Notes: a model not told the origin generated them from the sequence alone. A stretch of 64,000 nucleotides of DNA from Aquimarina macrocephali JAMB N27 (GCF_000520995.1 NZ_JACA01000047.1:1-64000); one strand, 5' to 3'; positions 20,477 through 30,363 are shown, counted from the stretch's first letter. A program made the numbers and translations.

Positions 20477-20782
20477 TTAAAACACAAAGAAGCAAGCGAT
20501 AATCACGGGTGGAATAGAAATTACCATTAGAATCATAAAAAAGTTATGCAGCTTTCTAAATAATAATGCTCGCATTAAGGATTTTTTAAGCTTTATATCT
20601 TCAGAACTATGGATGTGCTCTCTTATTATATCACCAGAAACATAAGAGGTATCAACTAATATATCATGCTTTAAAAAAATAGAAGCACTATTATCCAACA
20701 ACCTAAAAGCAACTGCTATAATAAAGAAAAAAAGCGGAGAGCATATTGCAATAGCTACTAGATATTCTTCAAATTCTGACAT
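20477..20782 (-). CDS. Small membrane protein, unknown function
   Basis: A predicted protein of 101 residues with hydrophobic segments at about 8-27 and 80-100, separated by a charged loop containing SYVSGDIIREHIHSSEDIKLKKS. It starts 14 bases after the S41 protease gene on the same strand, so it is probably the last gene of that operon. The family is not recognised. Confidence 0.6.
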   Translation of the reverse strand: MSEFEEYLVAIAICSPLFFFIIAVAFRLLDNSASIFLKHDILVDTSYVSGDIIREHIHSSEDIKLKKSLMRALLFRKLHNFFMILMVISIPPVIIACFFVF

Positions 20783-20796
20783 ATATCGGATATAAG

Positions 20797-22380
20797 TTAT
20801 TCTTCTTTAGAAAGTGATAATACTTTATTAATCATCGCATCATCTTTATTTATAATTCTTTCAAAAGCTCCAGTTCCAAATAATTGTTGCGCCATTGTCG
20901 CTTTCAAATATTTTTTTAATTGATCTTCATAGTTTTTCAACTCAATTTCTATCCCTCTTTGTCTTGAATATTTTAAAAAATCTTCAGCAAAAGCGTCATC
21001 TATATTGATTTTTTCATTAAACTCATTTTCAGATAAATCATTATAATACGACCTGTTTTTATCAAGTTCTTCGAATACATACCCTCCCATACGACCAGAA
21101 CGTAACATATAATCTAATGTTTCACCAACACGTGTAGTATCTTTACTAACAAATATATCTGGTATAATACCCCCGCCCCCATAAACAATTTTGCCGCCTG
21201 GAGTTTTAAATTTTAGAGAGTCTGCTACCTGAATACTATCTGCACTCTGTAATTCTCCATTTTTATATCGCTCCATATACTCATTAAAATACTCTTTATT
21301 TCCATTAGTATAAGGCTTTTGTATTGATCTCCCGGTTGGTGTATAGTATCTTGAAATTGTTAATCGTATTGCACTACCGTCACCTAATGCCATTTCTCTT
21401 TGCACAAGACCTTTTCCGTAAGAACGTCTGCCAACGATAGCACCTCTATCATTATCTTGAATTGCTCCTGCAAAAATTTCACTGGCAGAGGCAGAGTTTT
21501 CATTGATTAGCACATATACTTTTCCTTGTTCAAAACTTCCTTTATTAGTAGCAAAATTATTTTCGATGGCTCCTTTTTTATTTTTGGTAAACATAATCAG
21601 CACATCATCTTTCAAAAATTCATCCGCCATTTTTAAAGCCGGAGCAATAAATCCTCCTCCATTATCACGAAGATCAATCACCACATTTTCGGCACCTTTA
21701 TCAATTAGCTCATCCATTGCCGTTTTAAATTCTTTATAAGTAGTCTCTGCAAAACGGTTTACTTTTACGTACCCTAATTTATCATCTAACATATAAGACG
21801 CATCTACACTTTGTATAGGTACGCGTCCTCTTTTTACCACAACATCAAATGTGCCTTTACCTTTTCTATATACTCTAAGTTGTACCTGGCTGTTTAGCTC
21901 TCCTTTTAGCCTATTTGCTAATCCATCTCTTATAAGTCGTTCTCCAAATAAGGTGTCGCTATCTGCCATTAATATCCTATCTCCTGCCTTAATTCCAGAT
22001 TTTTCACTTGGCCCTCCTTTTATGGTATTAATCACTGATATTGTATCTCTATAGGGGTAATAACTTACTCCAATACCAATAAAATCTCCTTGCATGTTCT
22101 CTGTAATCTCTTCAAGTTCTTCTGAGGGTATATATATCGAATGAGGGTCCAGGTTTTCTAATATTCTGTTTACCGTAACCTCGACGATACTATCGGTATT
22201 GATTTCATCTACATACTCATAGTCTATATAATCAATAAGCCTATTTAGTTTCTCTTTTTTGGGGTTATATGAAAATAGCTTTGCCGAAGGGTTGCTAAAA
22301 TCAAGTTTACTACCCAAAAATACTCCGGCTCCTACAGCCAAACCCAAAAACAAAGGCAAGTATTTTTTTGAATATCCCAT
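20797..22380 (-). CDS. S41-family carboxy-terminal processing protease
   Basis: Periplasmic tail-specific protease, 527 residues. It has an N-terminal membrane anchor (about residues 7-22), a PDZ domain (about 95-170, FIGIGVSYYPYRDTI and GIKAGDRIL), then the S41 catalytic domain with the nucleophile Ser in NENSASASEIFAGA (near residue 296) and the base Lys in GRRSYGKGLVQ (near 320). CtpA-type proteases trim or destroy envelope proteins. Its ATG overlaps the stop codon of the upstream dCMP deaminase by one base (TAATG), indicating translational coupling. Confidence 0.92.
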   Translation of the reverse strand: MGYSKKYLPLFLGLAVGAGVFLGSKLDFSNPSAKLFSYNPKKEKLNRLIDYIDYEYVDEINTDSIVEVTVNRILENLDPHSIYIPSEELEEITENMQGDFIGIGVSYYPYRDTISVINTIKGGPSEKSGIKAGDRILMADSDTLFGERLIRDGLANRLKGELNSQVQLRVYRKGKGTFDVVVKRGRVPIQSVDASYMLDDKLGYVKVNRFAETTYKEFKTAMDELIDKGAENVVIDLRDNGGGFIAPALKMADEFLKDDVLIMFTKNKKGAIENNFATNKGSFEQGKVYVLINENSASASEIFAGAIQDNDRGAIVGRRSYGKGLVQREMALGDGSAIRLTISRYYTPTGRSIQKPYTNGNKEYFNEYMERYKNGELQSADSIQVADSLKFKTPGGKIVYGGGGIIPDIFVSKDTTRVGETLDYMLRSGRMGGYVFEELDKNRSYYNDLSENEFNEKINIDDAFAEDFLKYSRQRGIEIELKNYEDQLKKYLKATMAQQLFGTGAFERIINKDDAMINKVLSLSKEE

Positions 22381-22811
22381 TATTCTTCTAAATCCGTAAT
22401 CTGTTCTATTTCTACTCCAGCCTTAGCAAGAAATTGCAAACCAGAGTCATCTTTATAACCCATTTGATACACTATGCGTTTTATACCTGCCTGATGAATC
22501 AATTTACTACATTCCTTACATGGTGATAATGTAATATATAATGTTGCTCCTCTACATGACTGAGTAGATGAAGCTACTTTAGAAATCGCATTTGCTTCTG
22601 CATGCAATACATACCACTTTGTATATCCTTCTTCGTCTTCACATGGGTTTTCAAAACCTGTTGGAGTCCCGTTAAATCCATCTGAAATAATCATTCTATC
22701 CTTTACAATAACCGCACCAACTTTTTTTCTTTCACAATGAGATAATTTCCCCCATTCTCTTGCAATTCTCAGATAGGCTTTATCGTACTTCAGTTGTTTT
22801 TTTTTTGACAT
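22380..22811 (-). CDS. Deoxycytidylate (dCMP) deaminase
   Basis: Zinc enzyme converting dCMP to dUMP for thymidylate synthesis. It carries His70-Ala-Glu72 (LHAEANAI) and Pro97-Cys98-x-x-Cys101 (SPCKECSKL), plus the substrate loop GFNGTPTGFENPCED. The length of 143 residues is typical of ComEB-like dCMP deaminases. It overlaps the S41 protease gene by one base. Confidence 0.9.
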   Translation of the reverse strand: MSKKKQLKYDKAYLRIAREWGKLSHCERKKVGAVIVKDRMIISDGFNGTPTGFENPCEDEEGYTKWYVLHAEANAISKVASSTQSCRGATLYITLSPCKECSKLIHQAGIKRIVYQMGYKDDSGLQFLAKAGVEIEQITDLEE

Positions 22812-22896
22812 AAAATAGAATGACTAGTGTATTGATAACAATCAAAGTACGAATATATTATTACGATGTGGCAAATACAACCCTAATCACACTTAT

Positions 22897-23481
22897 TCAC
22901 CAAATTTTATTTGCGATAAGCATGGGGATTACCATTCCTATCACAATAGAAGAAACAACAAGTATCCAATCTCGTTTTGAAAATCGAAAAAAGGTCTGAA
23001 ATATAAAACTAACTATAAGAACAATTAAAACAATAATAATCTGTGCAGCTTCAACACCCAATGCAAATTCAATTAAAGGCAAAATTTTAGAGTTCACATT
23101 ACTGCTAATTGCTCTAAAATAACTAGAAAATCCCAATCCATGAATTAGTCCAAAAAAAATAGTTACTCCATATAAGATTCCTATTTTACTGTTTTTTGAA
23201 GTATTCTTTACAGTAAATACATTAAACAAACCTGCAATCAATATGGTCAAAGGAATCAGAAATTCTATCAATCTCGAATTTACTGATACCACATCATATG
23301 TTGCCAAAAATAAAGACAATGTATGCCCAATTGTAAACAAGGTAACTAACAACAAAATACGTTTCCAGTTATCAAAAGTATATCCTACTGTTAGCGCAAT
23401 TAAAAATAAAATATGGTCATAAGCATGCCAATCCAGCACGTGACCAAAACCCAGCTTTATATAAAGCCAAAACTCTGACAT
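22897..23481 (-). CDS. HupE/UreJ-family membrane protein
   Basis: A 194-residue integral membrane protein. The opening has histidine-containing GFGHVLDWHAYDHILFL and a later GLIHGLGFSSYF segment, both typical of HupE/UreJ proteins proposed to move nickel or a related metal. About six helices are visible. No urease or hydrogenase gene is in the window, so the substrate is open. Confidence 0.8.
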   Translation of the reverse strand: MSEFWLYIKLGFGHVLDWHAYDHILFLIALTVGYTFDNWKRILLLVTLFTIGHTLSLFLATYDVVSVNSRLIEFLIPLTILIAGLFNVFTVKNTSKNSKIGILYGVTIFFGLIHGLGFSSYFRAISSNVNSKILPLIEFALGVEAAQIIIVLIVLIVSFIFQTFFRFSKRDWILVVSSIVIGMVIPMLIANKIW

Positions 23482-23601
23482 AATTTTAGGTTTTGAGGTG
23501 TGGGACTAATGTACAACTAAATACAAGAACGAAGAAATACATGAAAAATTCTTATCAAAAGTTTAAGAAATTCTGAAACAAAACCAACTACCAGAATCAA
23601 A

Positions 23602-23630
23602 AAAACCCAGGAGTATATTCCTGGGTTTTT
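23602..23630 (-). terminator. Terminator after the outer-membrane protein gene
   Basis: Perfect arms AAAACCCAGGA and TCCTGGGTTTT around a six-base loop, with T-runs in both directions. It sits 37 bases after the stop of the minus-strand gene at 23667. Confidence 0.85.
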
Positions 23631-23666
23631 CTTTTATTTATAAAATTTTTCTTTCGAAAAGTATTT

Positions 23667-24926
23667 TCAAAATAACGAATACCCTAAAATCACAGAGAAA
23701 GAACTATAATCAAATATACCACCTATTTCACGGCTTGTTGCATAACGTGCTTCAATACTATATCGATCATTATACTTATATCCAAAACCTACTGCTATAT
23801 TCGTTTTACTTTTTAACTTATTAACGATTGGGGTAGAACTATTATTTCTCAATACAAATGTAGAATCAAACTCGAAGTCTAATACATAAGCAGCATTAAC
23901 AAACAATTTTGACTTATCACTTAGAAACATATAATGCCTTAAACCTATAGGTAATTCTATGGATTTATAATCAACAGTATAAGTTCTGGTATTTGTACCA
24001 AGAAAATTTATGTATTCTATTACTAATTCTGATTTATAAGACTGATAAGTGGGTTCTATAAATATCCCCCATTTGTTTTTATTAAAGGGTAAAATAAACT
24101 CTGCTTCAATCCCAAATCTAAGACCTGATTGATCTTCAAAATTACTAATATCTCTACTATTATTATTTATAACAAAATTAGATAAGTCTACATTGGATTT
24201 AAGAGAAGAAAAATTAATCCCTGGTCTGATCGTAAGGTTAAATAAATCTCTATCTTCTTGTTTACGAGTGTTCACAAAGTTTGGATCCTTACACGCATTA
24301 TATTTTACAAAATACTTTATTAAACTATTTTTCTTATAGTTCGTTTTTACTGCATCACTTTCTTTCATGTTATCACATTTAACATCTGTCCAAAGCTGCT
24401 GTTTATATCGATTATTCTTATCAATTTTATTCGTTCTTTCTTTTGCTACCCCGTTTACTATTTCTTGTGTAACTCTATACGTTTTATAGATTAACTGCTC
24501 TATATCCTTATCACCTACCTGATAAAAGTATCTAATTAAGTTTCCCTCCTCATATTGATATAGGTTTGCTTCACCTTGCACTACATGTTTCAGAAATAAA
24601 GTTGCTTCTTTAAACTCGGGGTTTTTGTTAGCACTTAAATGATTTAATTCCTCGCTTGACATATCAATATTTACAGTTGCTTTTACGTATTTTAGATCAG
24701 AGACTGCAAATTCTTTAATGTTTCTTATATAGTCTATCTTGGCCTCATCATCTTCACTTATTTTATATTCAATCTGGCTCGGATTATCATGCCAATCTAC
24801 ATTTTTAATAAGGCATTCTGTTTTTATTCCATTATTATCAATAAAATATCCCTGCTCAAATTTGATTTGGGCATAACCGGTAATACTTAAGATCATTAAC
24901 AGAAGTAAAAGTGATTGTTTTTTCAT
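23667..24926 (-). CDS. Outer-membrane beta-barrel protein, unknown function
   Basis: A predicted exported protein of 419 residues. The start is placed at MKKQSLLLLLMILS, which gives a clean signal peptide ending at YAQ; the frame is open for 32 further codons upstream. The first half is a soluble domain (IKFEQGYFIDNNGIKTECLI), and the second half has the alternating pattern of an outer-membrane porin-like barrel (FGIEAEFILPF, GLRHYMFLSDKSKLFVNAAYV) ending SVILGYSLF. No ligand can be named. It is downstream of the nos operon but is probably a separate unit. Confidence 0.7.
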   Translation of the reverse strand: MKKQSLLLLLMILSITGYAQIKFEQGYFIDNNGIKTECLIKNVDWHDNPSQIEYKISEDDEAKIDYIRNIKEFAVSDLKYVKATVNIDMSSEELNHLSANKNPEFKEATLFLKHVVQGEANLYQYEEGNLIRYFYQVGDKDIEQLIYKTYRVTQEIVNGVAKERTNKIDKNNRYKQQLWTDVKCDNMKESDAVKTNYKKNSLIKYFVKYNACKDPNFVNTRKQEDRDLFNLTIRPGINFSSLKSNVDLSNFVINNNSRDISNFEDQSGLRFGIEAEFILPFNKNKWGIFIEPTYQSYKSELVIEYINFLGTNTRTYTVDYKSIELPIGLRHYMFLSDKSKLFVNAAYVLDFEFDSTFVLRNNSSTPIVNKLKSKTNIAVGFGYKYNDRYSIEARYATSREIGGIFDYSSFSVILGYSLF

Positions 24927-25116
24927 TTCAATGTTTAGTTTTTGTGTATTTATATGGTTTCTACATTCAATTTTCACATTGCAATAATAGCAAGTCTCAG
25001 TTTCATTTTTCGGAACTGACATAAAAATGTTTTTAGTAAAAATTATTAGGTAGAATTAAATGGTCTGAAAATGAATAGTTGTAGTATACTTGCAAAATAT
25101 TTCTACTCTTTTGAGA

Positions 25117-26325
25117 TCATATTTTGATTGACCTTAAATTAGTTATAAAAATAAAACTAATACCAATCAAGACCACAACACTTGCTATTGAAAGAGTAAT
25201 AAAATAGTGTTCAAAAAAAATAAAATCAAGCCAAATGACGGCCCCTTTATAAAAAATCAATACTTCTGTGAGAGCAAATCCTAAAAGATAGATGTAATAT
25301 CCTTTTTCAGGAATTTTAATAAGTTTAAAATATTCCAAGAATAAAAATAAACTAATGCTTACTACTCCCAAAAAAGTCCAATGTAAATAACCTATAGTAA
25401 AATCTATAATAGTAGTAGCCAGGTTTGCAAAATATGGAAAAGCCGAGATCAATTGTAGTAAAAATTTAATCAGGATAAGAATACCTATTGTTTTTAATAG
25501 TTTTTTTTGAAAACCAGAGAATATGTTGTTTAATACCGTTCTTGATGTTATTAATAGCCTAATAAACATCAAAAATGCTATACACTGAAGCAAGCCACCT
25601 ACTCCTCCCAAAATATAATAAATACCTGCCGGTCTAGTCCATAATACCGAAAGAAAAAAGCTTAAAACAATCCCAAGGTTAATTGCCCTAGAAAAGTTAC
25701 TAAAATCTCTATTAGAGATACGTACCTCTTGGTGCTCAAGAATAAAAATCAACAATCCAAATAAAGCTAGTATCATCCATCCGTTATACTGAAAATGCAA
25801 ATAAAAATAAATAGCCAGTCTATACCAGATAGAATCTGTTCCTAGCGTACTCATTATTGCTCCTAATGCCCAAGGACCAATACTAGAAATAACCATATAC
25901 CACAAAGCAATCTTTATACATTTGTAAGATTTTGCATTCTTAAACTTCTCTGGTATATTTTTAATAAAAAACCAGGTAAACCAATACGAAGCAAAAAGGA
26001 ATAGTGTAGAAAAAGTTATCGAGAATAATGCATATCCCTGAAAAGGGAAACTAAACAACATTCCTAATAAGGTAAATTGGGTAAACCAGAAAATGATTCT
26101 ATATCGTTTATCAACATTACACTTACCTAAATACAATTTGTAAAGTAGGGTTGTTAAACCAATATATACCCATCCTAGTAATGCTATATGGGAGTGTGTA
26201 TGTACAATATATCTATAATCAACAGATATGTCAAAAACGTATAAAAATCTTAAAAAAACACCAAGTGCAGCTGCCAATAAAAAAAAGGCAAGTGATATCA
26301 AGGCATTTTGTTTTGATTTTATCAT
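25117..26325 (-). CDS. Polytopic membrane protein at the end of the nos operon, heme-copper-oxidase-like
   Basis: A 402-residue protein with about 11-12 hydrophobic helices. His42, His44 and His46 in VHTHSHIALLGW resemble the heme-ligand helix of NorB (RTWHTQLAIFW). Further histidines occur in YLHFQYNGW and YLHWTFLG. The complete ligand set of a catalytic heme-copper oxidase (a His-His pair plus a HxH helix) is not seen, so it is likely a heme- or copper-binding relative rather than an oxidase. It starts 32 bases after nosY and is probably the last gene of the nos operon. An electron-transfer or metal-handling role is inference. Confidence 0.65.
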   Translation of the reverse strand: MIKSKQNALISLAFFLLAAALGVFLRFLYVFDISVDYRYIVHTHSHIALLGWVYIGLTTLLYKLYLGKCNVDKRYRIIFWFTQFTLLGMLFSFPFQGYALFSITFSTLFLFASYWFTWFFIKNIPEKFKNAKSYKCIKIALWYMVISSIGPWALGAIMSTLGTDSIWYRLAIYFYLHFQYNGWMILALFGLLIFILEHQEVRISNRDFSNFSRAINLGIVLSFFLSVLWTRPAGIYYILGGVGGLLQCIAFLMFIRLLITSRTVLNNIFSGFQKKLLKTIGILILIKFLLQLISAFPYFANLATTIIDFTIGYLHWTFLGVVSISLFLFLEYFKLIKIPEKGYYIYLLGFALTEVLIFYKGAVIWLDFIFFEHYFITLSIASVVVLIGISFIFITNLRSIKI

Positions 26326-26357
26326 GCAGCAGTTTCTTCAGTACAACAAATATAGCT

Positions 26358-27140
26358 TTAGAAATCCTTTTTCTTAGATTTTCTATAGATGTTGAATGTA
26401 GGTAAAAATACCCAAATAGAAAGTGCGATACAAGATAAAATTACTCCTAAATTAGTACCAAAAAATTTCTGAAAAACTGCACCGGTATACCCTAATAAAG
26501 CAGAAATATCAAGTTTTAATAATATCAAGATCCTAGATAAATCAATAGGGTTAAATAAAGTTACTCCTATTGAAAATTTATCTAATGGGTAGGATTCAAA
26601 CATGATTAATGACATTAAAAAAAGACCATCGTAAATCACCGCCATAAATAACCAAAGCAAAATAGCGTAGCTAAACCCTTTTATTTTGTTTTCATTATAG
26701 AGAGCAATATTAAATGCCAACGCCGTAAAAATTAATGTCAAAAATGTACCCGTAATGAGGAGTAAGGAAAATTCCCAAATCGCACTCGATTGAAAAAGGC
26801 CGTACATGGCAAACGGTAATCCTAATCCTATTACCAAACTCATAGATAATGAAAGCGCTACTCCTAAATATTGCCCAAGAAAAATAGACGATCTCTTAAT
26901 GGGTTGCGCCAAAAGTAATTCGGTAAACTCCTTAGAATTATAATAATACATAACTCCAAAAATAGTTCCGATAAGAGGAACAAGAATAATAATCACATTC
27001 ATCAAAGTAATTACAGCTTTTGACAAATCATTATTCAGGAATAATAATACAAATCCTAATGCCAAATAAAAAAGCAGGTATACATAACTCCATCGGCTAC
27101 GGATAAGGTCGTAAAAACTATATTTTAAAATCTTAAGCAT
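26358..27140 (-). CDS. nosY: ABC transporter permease of the nos cluster (NosY-like)
   Basis: A 260-residue ABC-2 type permease with six hydrophobic segments, beginning MLKILKYSFYDLIRSRW. It overlaps the upstream nosF by eight bases, which is typical of a coupled ATPase-permease pair. NosDFY supports assembly of the copper-sulfur CuZ centre of N2O reductase by energising sulfur or copper supply at the membrane. Confidence 0.88.
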   Translation of the reverse strand: MLKILKYSFYDLIRSRWSYVYLLFYLALGFVLLFLNNDLSKAVITLMNVIIILVPLIGTIFGVMYYYNSKEFTELLLAQPIKRSSIFLGQYLGVALSLSMSLVIGLGLPFAMYGLFQSSAIWEFSLLLITGTFLTLIFTALAFNIALYNENKIKGFSYAILLWLFMAVIYDGLFLMSLIMFESYPLDKFSIGVTLFNPIDLSRILILLKLDISALLGYTGAVFQKFFGTNLGVILSCIALSIWVFLPTFNIYRKSKKKDF

Positions 27141-27840
27141 TATTTTCTTTTAGCAAATTAGCAATCGCATGTTCAAAGTCGTTTTCTTTCGTTTTTTCTT
27201 TTAGGGTGCTTATATTTCCTTTGAAATATACCTTACCCTCGAGAAGAAAAACGATTTCATCGGCAATCTCTTCAACAAAACTCATAATATGAGAAGTGAT
27301 CAAAACTGTTTTTCCTTTTTCTTTTTCTATTTGTATTATTTTTTTAAGCTCTAACAAGGCAATAGGATCAAGCCCTGTAGTAGGTTCATCTAGAATAATT
27401 AATGGGCTATCAAACATTAATGTTAATACTAAATTTACTTTTTGTTTTGTTCCTCCAGATAGGTTACTTAGTTTTTTATCCAGAAAAGGGTTCAATTGAA
27501 AAGAGGATATCAGCGCAGTATCATCTCCAGATTTATTTCGTAAATCTTTGATCATTCTAATCAATTCTTGCACTGTAAGATTTGCAGGGAAATTAGCTAT
27601 TTGCGGTAAATAGTCTATTTGCTCACGATATTTCCAACTTTTCTTAATTGGAGTATTATCAATAAAAATATCACCTTTATTTGGGATAACCATCCCAAGA
27701 ATAGATTTGATCAATGTCGTTTTACCAGATCCATTTGGCCCTAGTATTGCAAATATCCCGCCTTCAGCAATACTTAGATCGACTCCTTTTAAAACCTGAT
27801 TCTTTCCAAAATCCTTATGTAAATTATCAATTTTAATCAT
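27133..27840 (-). CDS. nosF: ABC transporter ATP-binding protein of the nos cluster (NosF-like)
   Basis: A 235-residue ATPase with Walker A GPNGSGKTT (residues 34-42), signature LSGGTKQK, Walker B LIILDEPTTGLD and switch histidine in LITSH. It overlaps nosD by four bases upstream and nosY by eight downstream. It drives the NosDFY complex needed for CuZ maturation. Confidence 0.92.
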   Translation of the reverse strand: MIKIDNLHKDFGKNQVLKGVDLSIAEGGIFAILGPNGSGKTTLIKSILGMVIPNKGDIFIDNTPIKKSWKYREQIDYLPQIANFPANLTVQELIRMIKDLRNKSGDDTALISSFQLNPFLDKKLSNLSGGTKQKVNLVLTLMFDSPLIILDEPTTGLDPIALLELKKIIQIEKEKGKTVLITSHIMSFVEEIADEIVFLLEGKVYFKGNISTLKEKTKENDFEHAIANLLKENNA

Positions 27841-29075
27841 CCTTGTTTTTTCATTAACGGATACTTATCAAGTAAATCATCAGGGGTAAATACAGGCGAT
27901 ACTTTTTCAGAAAAATCAATCATATCAATAAACAAGCTCCTCATTAAGATAATCGTTTCTGGGGTCCTGTTTACGATATATGAAAATAATTTTACCGGCC
28001 TGTAAGGTACATCTCCAACACCATTTTTATCTAAATCATATCCTGTATACCCACTCCAATAATTCTTATCAAATTTGTTGTCATTAAGTTTACTGTTATA
28101 GGAGACATCAAATGAATTATACATAAAGTTATTGTTACTAAATATATTTGCATAACATGCACCACGTACTTTGATGGCCCAACCGTTTTTCACAAAACTG
28201 TTTTTAGTATACTTAATTCGATTAGAGCCTTCGATATTAATCCCTATTGTATTCTCTTTAAAAATGTTTCCTGTTATTTCTGCATCATTGATCTCTTTCA
28301 ACAAAAGACCATAGGATGCTGCTCCCCAGTTTTCTTTAAATGTATTGCTCAACATTTTTATCTTCTTGGAGAACATTACAGCGACACCTGCTCCATTATT
28401 CTCAAACGTATTATTCTCATACAGGTCATTGTTAGAAAACATAAAATGCAACCCATATCGTAAATTATTAGAACTTATATTATTTTTTATTCTACAATCA
28501 TTAGCAAACTCAAGGTAGATACCATCTCTTACATGTGTAATGATATTATTTTCTATGTCTATATTTTGAGAATACCATAGTTGTATACCGTTACCCGAAT
28601 TATATTCTTCTACTGCGTCACCTATAATCTTATTATGAAAAACTCTGCCATCTCTTGATTTCTCTAGATATATCCCAAAGAATAACTTTTCTAGCACTAA
28701 ATTTTGTATCAAAAAGTTTTTGCTTTTTACTACCCGTACAGCCGCATAATCCTCTGTATAACTAGTACCTACATTAATAATGAATAATCCATCTACCGTA
28801 ACATTATCAGAAATCACTTTTATAATTCCTCCTTTTAACTCCCCATCAATTATGGGGTAGTTTTCTCCCAATAATGTCAAAGGTTTATCAATCACAATAT
28901 TAAATTCATTATACTTTCCTTTTTTCACAAGTACTGTATCAAGTGCCGTGGCTATAACTATACCTTTTTTTATTGTTTTTATTTCACAGGAATTACAGAC
29001 CTTTATAGTCTTGCCGAGAAGTAACACTGGCAGAAGAAAGATTGCCAGAAATAGTATTTTCCTGATTTGAAACAT
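27837..29075 (-). CDS. nosD: Periplasmic copper/sulfur maturation protein NosD
   Basis: A 412-residue exported protein with a signal peptide (to about residue 21) and a long right-handed parallel beta-helix built from repeats such as NGIQLWYSQNIDIENNIITH and RYGLHFMFSNNDLYENN. The C-terminal segment NYWSGYTGYDLDKNGVGDVPYRP is a NosD hallmark. NosD hands material to NosZ during CuZ assembly together with NosF and NosY. nosL lies 137 bases upstream. Confidence 0.93.
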   Translation of the reverse strand: MFQIRKILFLAIFLLPVLLLGKTIKVCNSCEIKTIKKGIVIATALDTVLVKKGKYNEFNIVIDKPLTLLGENYPIIDGELKGGIIKVISDNVTVDGLFIINVGTSYTEDYAAVRVVKSKNFLIQNLVLEKLFFGIYLEKSRDGRVFHNKIIGDAVEEYNSGNGIQLWYSQNIDIENNIITHVRDGIYLEFANDCRIKNNISSNNLRYGLHFMFSNNDLYENNTFENNGAGVAVMFSKKIKMLSNTFKENWGAASYGLLLKEINDAEITGNIFKENTIGINIEGSNRIKYTKNSFVKNGWAIKVRGACYANIFSNNNFMYNSFDVSYNSKLNDNKFDKNYWSGYTGYDLDKNGVGDVPYRPVKLFSYIVNRTPETIILMRSLFIDMIDFSEKVSPVFTPDDLLDKYPLMKKQG

Positions 29076-29212
29076 TTATTTATTATTTGCTTTTTCTATA
29101 GGTTAAATCTTAATCACTACGGATCAACATAGAATTCGAATAGTTCCCGGTTTTCATCGGGATAAGTATTTTTATCTATTAGTTATACTGGATGGATAGA
29201 TATATTTCTATT

Positions 29213-29659
29213 TTAATGCTTTAGATGTTCTAAAAGTTCTTCCCAGGTAAATAAATCCCCTCCTTTTTCAGATTTCACTTTTTCTGCACTCGCCTTACTT
29301 TCAAATGAGGTTAAAAACGCTCCCATAGGGCTCGATATATTTTTACTTATCAAAAAAGTAGCTTGTGTTGCATCAATTAATTCTTCTGGAGAATCGTAAT
29401 GATTAGAAAGATAAAGTGAGATCTCTTCTTTGTCTATCTCTGCAACATAATTTATCATACATTCTACTGCATCGAACTTAAATACCTTACCTTTTTTTGT
29501 AACGATCTCGGCAGCATGAATTTTGTCGACAATGGTCATACTGCAATAATGACAATTGTCTTCTCCATAGGCAATTTTTTCCTGTTGAATGTTACATGAG
29601 GAACATGTTATTATTAGTAGTATTAAAAATGCTATTGTGTTAAAACTATTCCTTTCCAT
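29213..29659 (-). CDS. nosL: Copper-binding lipoprotein NosL
   Basis: A 148-residue lipoprotein with lipobox ITCSSC (Cys22). Immediately downstream are the Cu(I)-binding residues Cys36, Cys39 and Met41 in NCHYCSM. NosL is a copper chaperone that supplies NosZ through NosDFY. Its start lies only two bases after the stop of the preceding membrane-protein gene, so the two are translationally linked. Confidence 0.93.
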   Translation of the reverse strand: MERNSFNTIAFLILLIITCSSCNIQQEKIAYGEDNCHYCSMTIVDKIHAAEIVTKKGKVFKFDAVECMINYVAEIDKEEISLYLSNHYDSPEELIDATQATFLISKNISSPMGAFLTSFESKASAEKVKSEKGGDLFTWEELLEHLKH

Positions 29660-29661
29660 TT

Positions 29662-30261
29662 TTATTGATTTTTGAAGTTTTTTTCGCGTTTCCCTACAAA
29701 ATAAGAAATAAAGGTCAGAGCCATTCCTATTGCCAAAAAATATGCCCCTAGTTGAGGGTATGAGTGGGCTCTAAAATTTAAAATATCTTTAGTTCCAAAT
29801 AATGGAGGTTGAAACCCCATAACAGTCCCGTCTGGATTGGTAAATTTCATTATTGCTTTTGGGTCCAAATCATGCCCATAGTCATGCTCCCACAGATAAA
29901 AATCATAAATTCCTGCCAAGGCTAAAATAGCCATTACTATAAACCATCCCAAAAACCATTTATAGTTTGCTTTAAAGGCTAATATAATTCCTAAAAAGGC
30001 CATTACTATAATCACAATAGGAAAAATCCTGAATTCTGGAATCGATTCGGGAATGTATTTCATTCCTACATAATGATTCATCAAATTGATATTCTTAATA
30101 TCATGAGGATGCATGTCTGCGAAATCATTTATGTAGATATCCATTCCTAACGGAGTTGGATATTGAGGAGCTTCTAATGTAATATTCCAAAGAGGAAATA
30201 CGAACAGAAATAAAGGCAACAGTACTCCTACAAGCATTAATATTCTTGATTTCTTCTTCAT
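29662..30261 (-). CDS. Membrane protein directly downstream of nosZ (nosB position)
   Basis: A 199-residue protein with four hydrophobic segments (about 9-25, 82-99, 104-121, 170-187) and a large extracytoplasmic loop carrying histidine/methionine-rich HPHDIKNINLMNHYVGMKY. In clade II nos clusters a membrane protein called NosB occupies this exact place; homology is inferred from position and topology, not proven. The loop could bind copper. It is separated from nosZ by a stable hairpin. Confidence 0.7.
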   Translation of the reverse strand: MKKKSRILMLVGVLLPLFLFVFPLWNITLEAPQYPTPLGMDIYINDFADMHPHDIKNINLMNHYVGMKYIPESIPEFRIFPIVIIVMAFLGIILAFKANYKWFLGWFIVMAILALAGIYDFYLWEHDYGHDLDPKAIMKFTNPDGTVMGFQPPLFGTKDILNFRAHSYPQLGAYFLAIGMALTFISYFVGKREKNFKNQ

Positions 30262-30286
30262 GACTACAATTTTTTTAAGTTGATTT

Positions 30287-30319
30287 AAAAGCGAGAGGGG
30301 ATTTTATCCTCTCGCTTTT
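30287..30319 (-). terminator. Hairpin between nosZ and its accessory genes (attenuator or mRNA stabiliser)
   Basis: Perfect 12-base arms AAAAGCGAGAGG and CCTCTCGCTTTT. On the minus strand only four T follow, so it would be a leaky terminator. It could keep nosZ mRNA levels above those of the maturation genes. Confidence 0.6.
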
Positions 30320-30363
30320 TTGGAAATATAACTAATCTATCTCCTTCCTGGTAGAATCTGAAA

